Part shown: one piece after another, positions 34,190-45,842 of the stretch
Position numbering within the stretch: the stretch's first letter is position 1
Layout: the number at the start of each line of letters is the position of its first letter
Origin: Kingdonia uniflora
Lineage: Eukaryota; Streptophyta; Magnoliopsida; Ranunculales; Circaeasteraceae
Direction of reading: 5' to 3'
Assembly (NCBI GenBank): GCA_014058105.1
Contig: JACGCM010001272.1
Location: forward strand, 2,914,001 to 2,978,000
DNA length: 64,000 nt
Notes under the pieces: generated by a model
The model's input: only the letters and a program-made list of their open reading frames with translations
Databases searched by the model: none
Told to the model about the DNA's origin: nothing
Made by a program: the position numbers and the translations under genes

Positions 34190-34462
34190 GTGACGTCAGC
34201 AGTGACAAGTGTCGAGAACACGTGGTAGTCACCAGAGCAGTGACGTGGCGGACACGTGCGTGACACGTGTGCATTCCGTGTGTATGACACGTGTGGCACG
34301 TGTGCATTCCGTGCATGTGGCACGTGTACATCCCGTGCATGTGGCACGTATGACCTATGTGTGTGTGGCACGTGGTAGACCGGGTCAGACCAGTCAACCT
34401 AATTCAGGCCTTGACCCAGACCGAGTCAGACCGGTCCAGACACTAAAACGGCTATAAATAGC
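34190..34462 (+). promoter_or_regulatory. Array of ACGT-core (G-box) motifs followed by a TATA box, in the leader of Copia 2
   Basis: Ten ACGT cores in about 190 bp, seven of them the full G-box CACGTG, partly in a 24-bp tandem repeat around GTGCATTCCGTGCATGTGGC. Two TGACGT half-sites are included. TATAAATA at 34453 follows. G-boxes bind plant bZIP and bHLH factors (known). That this array drives the element is inference; the LTR has its own TATA-like sequence. Confidence 0.6.
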
Positions 34463-35620
34463 CCAAATTTTTGGTCAAATTGAGCCCAATTTTTTTTTGA
34501 AAAAATTCCTATTGATTAGACCTACCCCGTGGGGGACCCATTTTGGAATTTTTTTATGCAATTTTTTTTTTTTTGGTATAGATGCCTCGTATAGGAACAT
34601 TGGCTCACTTATATGTGATATAAGTAAATGGTGTAATACCTATTTAAGTTTCTCACGATAGCTAATAAGATATTACTAGTATGCCCCTAGGATACTAATT
34701 ATCATGATCAGGGATCACAGATAATACGAAACCAAGATTAATTTAGCATACGACTGTGAGTCATATCTAAATCACAATTAATTGTCAAAGACAAATAACT
34801 AGAGTTCAATTGAGAATTGACTCAGTTTTATTTCTAAAAACTTGGTGTCTAGGGAACCAATTTTTTGTATCTAGGTGCAATTAGATGTCACGTAATAATA
34901 TTTAGAGGTATATAGACATTAATAGTAACCTATAGTACCCTAGAATATTAGTTCAAAGATAGACATAATCAACCTATCTTGTGAACCAACAGACTTTGGG
35001 ATGGGACCACTTGTCAGCTAAAACATCTAATACCCATCATATTCGTAGCAAATAGGGTCATTTGGCTAGAATATACAGATCTTATAGAACTTAATGGCTT
35101 ATACCCTAGTTTTTAGAATAAGGAAAGCACACATTTAATAGTTTTAAATAGATGTCTTGGCTAAGACTCTATTAAAATGTACTTTAAGGTTAAGATCATC
35201 ATTTTAAGGGGTAAATTTGTGATTTAACGCTTCATAGAATATGAACAAAGTTCACTTATAAGTAATGATTGAGAATCACTGACTTCTATAATATGAATTG
35301 CCTTTAGTAATGATTAGAATTCATGTACTTAAAAAAGATTTTATAAGGAACGCACACATCTGGTAGTTTTGAATATCAATATTGGCTAAGATTCTATTAA
35401 AACACACATCTAAGATTAAGATCGTCATTTTACAGGGCAAATTTAGGATTTAATCATTAGAAAAGAATTTTTTGAGTTTTAGAATATGAACAAAGTTCAA
35501 CTATAAAATGATTATGAATTATTTATTTTTTGTTATTCTAAGTACTATGATCTGTCTTTAATGCATTTGAAATGTTTATCGAGAATTGTCACTAATTACG
35601 ATATATATTTTGCATTACAG
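34463..35620. other. Leader of Copia 2, no gene recognised
   Basis: AT-rich, with a diverged direct repeat: the text around TTTTAAATAGATGTCTTGGCTAAGACTCTATTAAAA (near 35140) recurs near 35370. No coding content. Confidence 0.4.
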
Positions 35621-36560
35621 ATGTCTGCCACTTCACGTTACGATTATGAATCATTGCGGCTTGATCGTTCTAACTACCTATCTTGGTGTACGGACATAAA
35701 ACTCCATCTGCAAACAATGAATGTCTTAAAGTGAATTATTGCAGATAATACCGTCTCTGAACCACTCAGGGCACATGCCATGTTGGCTATGCGCGCCCAC
35801 TTTGAGCCGGGGCTGAAATTTCAGAATCTCCGTTACGGAACTTCATATGCGTTATGGACGAGCTTAGAAGAATGTTTTGGTCTTCAGCAGGCCCTAGTGA
35901 ACTATAATAACTGTAACTGCTGGAATAACTTGAGGCTATGTGACTTCAAGAATGTAGCTGCCTGTAATTCAGCACTACAAAAGATTGTTACAACCAGGAG
36001 GCTCAATAAAGATTATGTCTTCGACAAAGAGGTTTCGTAAAAGACTATTTCCATATTTATGCATTCACAGGCTGCTCTCAAGGCCAGTATGCAAAAATGG
36101 AATTTAGTTGTCCTGGAGATCAAATCCAACTCTTGCTCGCTGCGAACAAAATGACACATTTATTTTTGGGAAAAGCAAGAGGTTTCCTCCTAGGAGGATG
36201 AAACTAGTTGCACAAAATATCTTATCTTATGACAGAAACAACCATGAATGGGGTTCTGGGAGTAGGAAGGCAACTGAAGGAGGGGATCAGGGATTCTTGG
36301 GCTCTCAAAAGCACAACAGGTTTAAAAAGGTTGGAACACCACAAACACCAAAGAAGAACAAGAAACCAGATTTTGAATCTCCTTGCTTGAGATGTGGGGG
36401 TAGCTGGACACTGGTTTTGCGATTACAAGACACCATGGGTGCCTAGAGTTAAAGTCTAGGCTAACTACATCACCACTGACATAACTTCTATCACTACGAA
36501 GTTAGCAGGGTCAGACTTCTGTGGCGACACTGATGCCAGCATGGATTAACAGACAGAGTA
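35621..36560 (+). pseudogene. Copia 2 gag remnant
   Basis: From ATG 35621 (MSATSRYDYESLRLDRSNYL), the usual start of Copia gag with LxxxNYxxW, then YALWTSLEECFG. A zinc-knuckle remnant, CLRCGG, lies near 36385; its following residues are shifted out of frame. Several stops from 35733 on. Confidence 0.75.
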
Positions 36561-37173
36561 ATCCGTAACGATTTTCCAGTAGTCATGCGATGTCATATTG
36601 GAGAGAGCACTAGTAGTTTATTTTCTAGTATAGACTTGATTTACTATTTTTTTGTGGTCAGTATTTTTAAATTTGTTGGGAATATATTATTTATATTTTA
36701 ATAAAATGCTCGTGACATACATGAGATTCTCAATTTTTTTTAAATTATGATTACTCGACACTACGTGAAAAATGGTTATTAGAGACATATATATATTTGT
36801 CGTTAATGTGGTAATAACGGCGAATATTATGTCGTTAACAACTGTCGTAAAAAATGGAGTCGTTTTTGTTAACGACAGTTATATATGTCGTACTTTAACA
36901 ACATATAAATATGTCGCTGTTGATAAAAATACGACGGTTACAAGTGTTATGCTTTCTGTCGTTTCAAAGAGAAAAATGACTTTTAAATTTATCATAAACG
37001 ACAAATATATATGCCGTATTTTAAGAAAAAAAATGCAACAATAATATGTGTCCTTCTTTTGGGGGAAAAATGTCTTTTAAATTAAACATACACGACATAT
37101 GTAATTTTCATTGTTCCATAAAAAATATTATTTTTTAATCAAAATAGATACTATTAAACTCTCAAAATTAAAT

Positions 37174-37247
37174 TTGGACTAGATGGATTTGAACCATCAA
37201 CCACTCAAAAAATGTGAGCGCTCTCTCCATTTTGAGCTTATAGTCCA
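37174..37247 (-). tRNA. tRNA-like pseudogene inside the CACTA element
   Basis: On the minus strand a complete cloverleaf can be drawn: acceptor TGGACTA/TAGTCCA, D stem GCTC/GAGC, anticodon stem GCTCA/TGAGT with one G-T pair, T arm GATGG-TTCAAAT-CCATC. The B-box is perfect (GGTTCAAATCC). The seven-base loop CATTTTT would place TTT at the anticodon, but position 33 is A rather than T and position 37 is T rather than a purine, and one extra base lies before the D stem. I read it as a tRNA pseudogene or tRNA-derived sequence; isotype unsure. Confidence 0.5.
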
Positions 37248-37879
37248 AAGAAAAAATAAAATGATATAAAAGTTAATTACTGCGAAAAGAAAAAATAATG
37301 CAAATTATTGTAAAGGTCAAGTGCCTACTTCACTTTCAGGAATCCTAGCAATTATTTCACCATTTCCTAATAATAACAAAGAAGAATTGAAATGTGGTGA
37401 ATATACTCAAATTCTAGTGCCGAAATAGATAAATATAGTTTCAGCTTGAAGTTCAAAATATGTACAGTGAACTTCAAGTTGAAGAAAAGCGACATCAATG
37501 TTATTCCATAACATGCTTGCTCCTTCCATATAGAACAAATTGAAGATTGCTTAAAATGTTAAACAACCAAAAAATGATGCACTTACAAGTATAAACTTAC
37601 ATATAAACTTGCAAATATGTTTTCAGTGAACTCCATGACCTCATCAAGATGTTTAGCCATGCAAAAATAGTTCCCCTTTGAGGATGGAGCAGTTTGTATT
37701 ATCAGCTTTACAGCAGTGGCAACACCGAATACAACATTAACTGCATTTAAACCATGAAAGTCTCCAATATCTCTTTCAACTCAGCTTTCTTAATTAACCC
37801 AGTAAACAAAATATCCTAAGTTTCTTTCGATAACAAGCCAATTAAAAAACTAAAAGTAACTCAAGTTTGACAAAACCTG

Positions 37880-38210
37880 CTTCTGGTCCAATTTCAGAGG
37901 CTGAGAATCGTTCAAAGAGAAGCCAAGCCAGTCTCTGCAAATCAAAATCTATAAAAACACAACTCATACATAAGAATTAAAATATACCAAAATAGGGTAT
38001 TTGGTGAAAATCTTACATTTGTAAGAGACTCCAGAGAGTAGACGTTCCCCTTGTTCCTTCAAAAACCATCTCTTGTAAGTCTCCACTAACAAATGCACCA
38101 CCGGACCAGTTGTGTTAATAGCGTTGACTTTAACACCAACAATCTTACCTTTAAATTCCATGGTGTAGTACCTGCAGCCATCCTGGTCTTCTATTATAAG
38201 CAAAAAGGTA
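37880..38210 (-). pseudogene. Captured exon-like fragments in the CACTA element
   Basis: A minus-strand frame at 38203-37964 (MEFKGKIVGVKVNAINTTG, then HLLVETYKRWFLKEQGE) and a short frame near 37930 (LAWLLFERFSASEIGPEA), followed by GTTTTG. These look like pieces of a spliced host gene, perhaps the same one as the RING fragment upstream. Family not recognised. Confidence 0.4.
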
Positions 38211-38771
38211 AAGGTGGTAAAGTTTCTTTAAAACCACATTATCATCATAAGAATCATCGCCTCGAGTCTTTTATTTCCTTTTTCTTTTTTCACTATTTTC
38301 TCCTTTTATTGCATCCAAATTTCTGTTATGTTCTCCTTTATAGTGTAACTTCATTTAACCCTTCAATTTTGGAATAAGTAAAAAACTGGAGAATACACAA
38401 AATGAGCCCCATTAAGCTGATTAGTGCTCTCCATAGTGAAGAAAATGGTGGGAAGGAATTCTGACTGAAGATATATTCTGAGACGAAGAACTTTCTAAGC
38501 GACCTTTAAGGGAGGAAGGTTTGTCTTTGTTTCATTGGATTTTCTCAACTTTCTGCACCACACAAAATAACTCCCACAAGTTCTTTTACCAGCTTACTTC
38601 TACCGATATTTTGCCCAAAAACCCTTCCTTCAAACGAGAGATTCATTCTCAGTCATAGACCTAATCATCTTTTTTGATCCAAGTGAGAAATGACATTTCA
38701 AGAAAGACTTTGCAAAGACATTTCTCACGCTAGAACTTGATCCAATCTTGGGACATTTTCCCTCTGATCCA

Positions 38772-39240
38772 CTACTTTTTTCCATATGAAACAGAATCAT
38801 CCACGAGATCGCCATCGAATACACGATTTCTGGATATCCTGCTATTAATTCTCAAAGATTTTTCAGATATCTTCAAGGCCTGCTTCTCTCCAGAAATACA
38901 AAGTGGGAAAGCTGGGTCATGTTTTTCATTTTTAGATGTCATATTCTCCAAGCACTCTACATGGTATACGTGTCCACAAAATAATACAACAGTAACCGAG
39001 AGCTCATTACAGTTCCACGAAGATCTTTTTGTTAAAAGATTCAAGCAAACACCACAAGTTCTCCAAGCACTCTGCTGAGTAAATTCCATCAGATATATTG
39101 TAAAAAGTCTGGTTATAGTGTCTTCTCTTCCAGTAAGGGAAGATGAGAGACGGGGAAGAAGAAATGCATGGAGGTAACCCCCTTGACCTCGCCACAACCT
39201 CAATGGTTAAAATTTCCTCATCAGGCGTCATGATTTTCAT
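38772..39240 (-). pseudogene. RING-H2-like gene fragment captured by the CACTA element
   Basis: Minus-strand frames over 39240-38772 contain CGVCLNLL and then LFCGHVYHVECLENM, that is C-x2-C followed later by C-x-H-x2-H-x2-C, the layout of a RING-H2 finger. The final pair should be C-x2-C but reads FPLC, so one zinc ligand is lost. Two frames overlap, and the start MTPDEEILTIEVVARSRG lies in another frame. RING proteins act as ubiquitin ligases; this piece is not expected to. Host-gene capture by CACTA elements is a known process. Confidence 0.5.
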
Positions 39241-40959
39241 TCATGTTCTGGGTAATTAGTAAAATTTACAAAATAATATAATGAGCTTCCTATAATAATC
39301 AAACTCCCAGACTCTAATAAAAAAAAGTTATTATAAGCAGTAGAACTTATCAAGTAAAAACCCAACTAAATTGCAAATAGATGTACACCCAAAAATAGAA
39401 AAAAAACCTAATTTTAATGCTGAGGCAAAGGTTCTACGACATTCTTAAGAGTTGGTTCAACCGATGTAACTAGATGATCTATATTAGTTTACGTGTTTAG
39501 TTTCACTTATCTTTGTAGCAGGGACAAAACGAATGCCAGAGTTTTTGACATTGATTTGTTTGTGCATGTCAGATAACATATACTAAACTCATTCTTACCT
39601 ATTTGAATTGCAACTCATGAAGATCTCAGTAAAGAGAAGAATGACCAGTATTTCTATAATGTATGTAACTTATAATTTTGAATGCCGCAAAACACAATGC
39701 ACAAAGGATCAGATTCAGCCATGAAATATGTCTGCACATTACAAAGTATCCCATAAAATCTTAGGCATAATACTATGAATGATCAAGAGTAAATAGCTGA
39801 CAATGATTTGATGAGAAAACTATAACTGCAATAAATAAAAATCTCAAGGGGTGTTTGTTTATACCTTTCCCATAAATACCTATAAGGCTTCTAGTCTTGA
39901 TATACCAACAACAATATCCGCAAGAACTCTGCCGGCAGCTTTCTTAAATGCAAGTGCCTCTGCTAGTGAAAATCTACCAACAGTTGGGACAAAATTAGTT
40001 AACATCTCCCCATAGCAAATAATCTGATATGCCAAATGAAAATTCTGAATTCCATTGGCTGTAAATAGCTTTGCTCATTTTCTTCTTGAATCATCTATAA
40101 GTACAATTGTTGTTTGATCTCTCCATAATCTATTATGTGAAGTGATTTTAACATTTGTACCTAATAATCACTTATGATAATCATTGTCGAACGGCCCCTA
40201 ATAGCTTTACAGACACCTAAATCATTCCCAACATGAAAATTACGTCAATAAACTATTTTTTCAAACTAATTTCACTAGATAATAAATCAAACCTCTAAAA
40301 TTTACTCTTTTTTAGTCAACTATTCAAACCCATAGAGGAACAAAACCGAATTCATTGGTTTGGATTGAATAATTTAACTAGATAAATTTCTCAGTTGAAT
40401 TTATAGATAATTACTCAATTATAAAATCAGATGTTCATCCAATCAAATTAAAAGGTGGGAGAAGTGATAAATCTGAACCCCAAACACTAATACAAAGTTG
40501 GAGAGATAGATAGAGATAAAGAGAGTCATGCCAGTTAGAGTTTTTCATTTGAGAGTAAGAGGTTCATCCACCCCTCAAGTAGAATTTGGTGTGCTCTCTC
40601 CGAATTTCTGATGAGGGAAATACATTTTAGAACTTTAAAAAAGAGGGAGGGGGGAGAAAGAGAGGGGGATGAAAAGGGTAAAGTGAAAGGGCTGCCTGAT
40701 GATATAGAGGAACTTAATCCATCATGGGTTTGGCATTTAATCGTGATTAATGAAAACGACAGTACTATGTGTAGCAAACAAAATAAATCACGACATATAT
40801 AATAGTCAGAATTTGGAAAGACAATTTTTTGAAAATACGACGTATTTATTATATTGTGTCATATATATATGTCGGGAAATTAGTTGATTTTACGACATAT
40901 AAAGCAGTTGTTAATGGTTGTGCACAAGCGTCGCTAATATCCATTTTCACGTAGTGCGA

Positions 40960-43900
40960 ATTTATTGCTTGTGAAGTAGTTAAATTCTTTGTATGATAGT
41001 TGATCTACTACATCCAACCAGCCTATAGATCAATCTGCTCATTGAGCATGATCGATAATCGGATGAGTGACGCCATATGTCTAAGAAACATTGGTACCAC
41101 GCACTCGATCCTTTTGAGATATAAATATATTTATTATCTAACCTTGTGTATCGGGGATGACACGAATATCATTGGCTCAGCCAACATGATAGAACGGACT
41201 GGATGCATCACGCTATTCCTCTCTAGCGGTACGATACGGGGTATCTAGTCCACTTTATATACTAGTAAATCTAGCTGGATTTTATTGAGTTTAGGGAAAT
41301 ACATGATAATACTTATCACGTAATGACTATCGGAGAAAATGGTAGACAGGGTTTTGTGCATTCACTCCATATTTAAAGATTACAACACGCTATTAGAACA
41401 GTTTCCAATACACTCTTCAGGGCTCGGATAATGAGGAGGATTATCGGGATTACATCTCAACTTTCCTTGCAAGGAGAGAAGATCTGGAGAGTATACGTAT
41501 AATGATAGTTTTCTAAGAGAGTCTGTTATTTCATCCTAGTATGACCAAGGTAGAGTGGGATCTCTAGTCTTTGCTCTAAACACATCCATAGAGATACATA
41601 TGGACCTATCCTTCCACATAGTGGTCCACTTGAATATTTATGGTCATAAAAGACGCATCTCGGAGATGGTCTTACGTTTGCCTACTCATACAATCTAGGA
41701 ATGCAACGTTAGCACAACTTCTCACTTAGATCGTTTGATCGCAGGCTCAATTCCTGGATTAACCGATCAAAGTTGATCAATGCGAATTGACAGGGGCTTG
41801 GGAGTTGGACTCACAGGCTTTTGATGATTATTTTACCGCTAAATGGGATAGATAATTGAGCATCGTGAGTACCCCATACCATACCCAACTCGAGATTGGT
41901 GGAAAACTTAATCAAGCGATTTCGGATAATTGCTAGGCCACTGTTACTACGATCACAGCTTCCGGCTAGTATGTGAGATATGCATTCTTGCTCCCACAAC
42001 ACTGATTATGAACCTTAGCAAATCATTAAATTATTTTTTCCTAAAAGTGACTAGTAATTGGGTCGGAGCCCGGTGTCGCCCATCGACGAACATTTGGATG
42101 TTTCGACAGGTGCCAATCGTACCACAATGTATGAAGATGAGACCCTCAACGTCGGCCTGGTATTATGTGGGTTATGATTCGCATTTATCACTAAATATTT
42201 GGACCTACTGGCGGTGTATATCCTGTAGGGCAGATAATTGTCACTTTGATTAGATGATATTCCCAGCATTGGGGGGAGATATGATAGTCAATGCTGAGGA
42301 TGTTTCCAAGAGGTATTGGAAAATACCATCTCTGTCTTATCTAGATCCTTATATATAAGTTAGGTGATAATAAAGTTCAACGGATTACAAACCTCCAATA
42401 GGTCGTAAATGAATTGCCTGACACATTATAGACATTATTGAAGTACCGTAAGTATATGTACCTGTAAGTAATACACCTACATAGCAAAACATTCTGGGGG
42501 AACTAGTACCGCAGCAAAACATTCCAGGGGAATTAGTACCGCACATAAATCTGAGGCTCGCACTTAGTGTGGACCACCGTTGGAAGAAAGTATTTTGAGT
42601 CGGGGAGCTACAGAATAAGGGACAAATATGACTAATGGTGTAGTCGGTTCATCGAGGATGGAACCACCCATTGACATGTATTCATATTCGTTGTTGTACT
42701 TGCCATCAAGGATGAGGATTCAGAACTTCTTATTGTGAATGACTGTGTGTTATTGTACATTAACAAAAATAGGTATCTGGAATCTAAACGGAGCTTAGCT
42801 TACGTATAATGCAAAATGATACCATTTAGCCTGTTGGTTATAAAGGGAATGGTACAGAAACATGATTAACTTAGAGAGATAATTAGGTTAATACAAGACT
42901 AGTTTCCCATGAAATCTTTAAGAGATCTGGCATCGATTGCAGTGTGACCTATTACCCGGTTATGGACGTTATAACGTTTCAGTACTTATCAGTCTGTCAA
43001 GGATAAGCTAAACATGCATCTGATGTAAATACCGCATATCTATATGGGAAACGGGATACAGATATATACATGAAGCTACCTAGGAAGGTATAAGCTTCTG
43101 TAAGTAACTAAGCCCGACACACGAGTTGTGTATGTAATAAAACTGGAAAAGTTATTGTTGACTTGAAGCAATGGGCCCATGTGATATAGTAAGTGTTGAC
43201 TGAGTATTTGAAGGTTAAGGACTTTAGAAATACCCTTATGTGTCCATACATTCTTATACATAAATTAGCTTCAGTATCATTATAATTGTGTACTAAATGA
43301 TTTGAATATCATTAGACCTTCGGGGGAGATTGCGAGAGTCACCGAATACCTTGGGAAGGAATTCCAAATACAAAACCTTGGGAAATCAAGAGTGTCTCGA
43401 TTTACAAATCGAACATCTTGATAGTGGCACTCATACACCAAGTAATATATATCGAAAGAGTTATCTGGTACTTCAATATGGATGTAGCACACGGTGCTAA
43501 GTCGTTTATTGCGCGTCCAGAACTTGGGTGTGGACAACAACATCTTCTACCATCCTATTAGGGGGATAAAATCCTAGGGCCATTGTGCTAGCTAGGAGGT
43601 ACTTTGCTATAGTTAGCTAGGTATACTAAACTCAATGACTCATTCGCAGTGAACTGTTTGGCTTGCCACAGTTCTGTTCCTACCCAAAGGCACTGAAATG
43701 GGATCAAGCATATTCTGAGATATCTCATCGACACGAAAGACTGGGGTCTATTCTATCCACAACTTGGCAAACGGGAAATTATAGGATACGCCGATGTATG
43801 ATATTTGTCAGATCCATATAAAGCCCGATTACAATCGGGTTATGTGTTCTTGTATGGAGATACTGCAATTTCATGGAGATCAGTAAAACAGACAATGGTT

Positions 43901-44320
43901 ACTACATTCTCGAACCACGAGGAGATTCTTGCACTACATGAAGCTTGCAGAGAATACTTCTGGTTGCGGTCTATGATTAACCACATCAACGAAAGTTTCG
44001 GTCTGAGTTCTATCCAAGATAAACCGACGACACTTTATGAAGACAACGCAGCTTGTATCATTTAAGTCAAGGGCAGATTTATTAAAGGTGGATAAAACGA
44101 AGCCTATTTCACCAATGTTCGTCCACATACACGAGTTCCAGAAGACGAATGAGATCAACGTTGTTCAAGTCCATTCAGAAAATAACCTGGCCGATCTATT
44201 CACGAAGGCTCTTGCATATCCTACATTCAAGAGATTAGTTCATGGAATCAGAATGAGAAGTTTACAAGATTTATTATCTCAGGGAGAAAGAACTCAGGGA
44301 GATCAACGTTAGGGGGAGTA
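40960..44320 (+). pseudogene. Copia 2 pol remnant
   Basis: Heavily broken. Readable parts: a protease-side segment near 41140-41245 (LTLCIGDDTNIIGSANMI, LFLSSGTI); a trace of integrase at about 41820-42250; RT near 43005 (SVKDKLNMHLM, where DVxTAYLYG follows, then TDIYMKLPRK); and RNase H at 43680-44290, the best kept, with LIDTKDWGLFYPQ, SGYVFLYGDTAISWRSVKQ, YEDNAACI and ENNLADLFTKALAYPTFK. Order and motifs are Copia. Confidence 0.8.
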
Positions 44321-44555
44321 GTCTCAGCCTAATGTGGACACATGCGTGTTGTTCTCTTTTTCCTGATAGCGTAGCTTTTATCCTTTGAATTTTTACTGGC
44401 TGGAGGTTTTGATGAGGCAACGTATACACGTTCACAGCCCATGCAGGGCATATGATTGCACTCTTTCCCTGCACAGTTTTTTGCCTAAGGAGGTTTTGTT
44501 AGGCAGATGTTTTAATAAGGCAAGTCATCCTAGTATGAAACACCCCAAGGGGGAG

Positions 44556-44820
44556 TGTTAGGAGTTGGGTCCAAGCCTAAGCTAGGAACCCAACAGGGTT
44601 GGGATGTCTTATACAGACTCCTAACAAGCCCAGAGGACCGATAGGGTTATGGGGAGAGTTTGAGTAGATTAGGTAACTTATGTTGCAGGGATACCTATAT
44701 ATATCTCTATATTTTGTACAGAGAACACGATTATGATGAATCAATAAATCTCTCTTTCTCTTTCTCCTTTTATTCATAAGCTATTATATTATATTGCTCT
44801 AGATTGATCATCTTTCAATA
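44556..44820 (+). repeat. 3' LTR of Copia 2
   Basis: Starts TGTTAGGAGTTGGGTCC after the polypurine tract (44542-44555), ends TTTCAATA, followed by GTTCG. Confidence 0.9.
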
Positions 44821-45265
44821 GTTCGAACATTAGGTTTTAATATCGTATTAGAAGTATCAACTTGAAGCGCATATATAAAATATGAGATCATTGATGGAAT
44901 CAGTATGACAAGTATTATGATCTATTTGATTAAGGATAAAAACTTCTAAAGGATATTCATGTCCTACATAAAGCGAGTTTGAGCAATTGCACTAATGCAC
45001 GTATCTCGAAGACATCTTTAAAAGCTTGAGATACTAGCACAAACACAATTTCCTGGTGGTTAATCCTAGTGAGCACGACATATATTACAACATGTCGAGT
45101 TAATCCTATTATCACAATATTTTAGCTAAACGACCGTTATATACAACATGAAACTTTGGAATTAGAAACTTTTCTCTCAAAAATAGTAATTTCATTGTTG
45201 TTGATTTAGAAATTGGTGAGTATAAGTATTGTTAAATTAGAAACTTCTCTCTCAGATGTAGTAAT
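44821..45265. other. Intergenic, with a partial tandem duplication
   Basis: TTAGAAACTTTTCTCTCA (45160) recurs as TTAGAAACTTCTCTCTCA (45238). The text after the first copy (AATTTCATTGTTGTTGATTT) recurs at 49733 beyond the next element, so that element landed in the second unit of a duplicated segment. No gene recognised. Confidence 0.55.
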
Positions 45266-45842
45266 TGTTGTTAGCCTGTGTTCAAAATTGGCAGTATAAA
45301 AAACAAGTTAAGGAGATTAGAAAGAGATCAAAACACTTATTGGGATATGATCGAGTCTAGTGCATGCACACTATCTCTTTAAGACAGATTCGCCCCTGCC
45401 ACAGTGTTTTACAGGATATAATCGACCCCTGTCTCCCAGGATATAACGATTAGACACGAGTAGAAGAAAACACTTTAATCTACCCGTCAATCGAACCTTA
45501 ATTGCGACTACTATTCGTTGGATGAAAATGACTCAAAGAAATTGTAAAACCTTATTATTTTTTCAATAGAAATGAAGTTAAGTTGGGTTATATAGAGTAT
45601 TGGTGCCTCTTCACTAAGGGTCACACCTTAAGTTGGTATCTCTTCACCAAAGGTCACACCTTAAGACACACTTAAAAATCTATATGTTGGAGACAACTCA
45701 ACTCATACACATTGCAACTCATAAGTAAACTTTTACTTATAATCTAGAGCTGTGTAACCTACATACCCAATGTGGTATAAAATAAACCACTTAGATATCA
45801 GCCATTCAAACTAAGGATAAAACCACAAGGTTTTTTCCAACA
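45266..45842 (-). repeat. LTR of the non-autonomous element (3' LTR in its own orientation)
   Basis: Shares nearly all its sequence with 49151-49728. Both hold a duplicated GGTATCTCTTCACCAAAGGTCACACC-type segment (45600-45665). Confidence 0.85.

Larger units (their letters stand above)
36759..40956. mobile_element. CACTA transposon, non-autonomous, with captured gene fragments (4198 bp)
   Basis: Termini CACTACGTGAAAAATGG and, inverted, CACTACGTGAAAATGG, flanked by a perfect 3-bp duplication CGA (36756-36758 and 40957-40959), as CACTA/En-Spm elements make. Subterminal regions repeat ACGACATATATATGTCG-like palindromes on both sides (36775-37030, 40790-40900). No transposase reading is seen. 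It holds a tRNA-like sequence (37174-37247) and minus-strand pieces of a RING-finger gene. It interrupts Copia 2 between gag and the protease-like region. Confidence 0.92.
33431..44820 (+). mobile_element. Copia retrotransposon 2, split by a CACTA element
   Basis: LTRs of 265 bp (33431-33695 and 44556-44820), about 90% alike by eye, flanked by a perfect GTTCG duplication (33426-33430 and 44821-44825). The tract CCCCAAGGGGGAG precedes the 3' LTR. The sequence behind the 5' LTR (CGTTATCACCATGC) is not the usual Met-tRNA complement. Inside: a 1.9-kb leader with an ACGT-motif array, gag remnant, the CACTA element (36759-40956), and a heavily broken pol in Copia order. Without the CACTA insert the element would be about 7.2 kb. 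Older than the Sirevirus-like element. Confidence 0.9.

Noticed and set aside
34165..34457. Overlapping frames rich in His, Thr and Cys on both strands
   Set aside because: They are translations of the CACGTG tandem repeat; no start context and no conservation outside the repeat.
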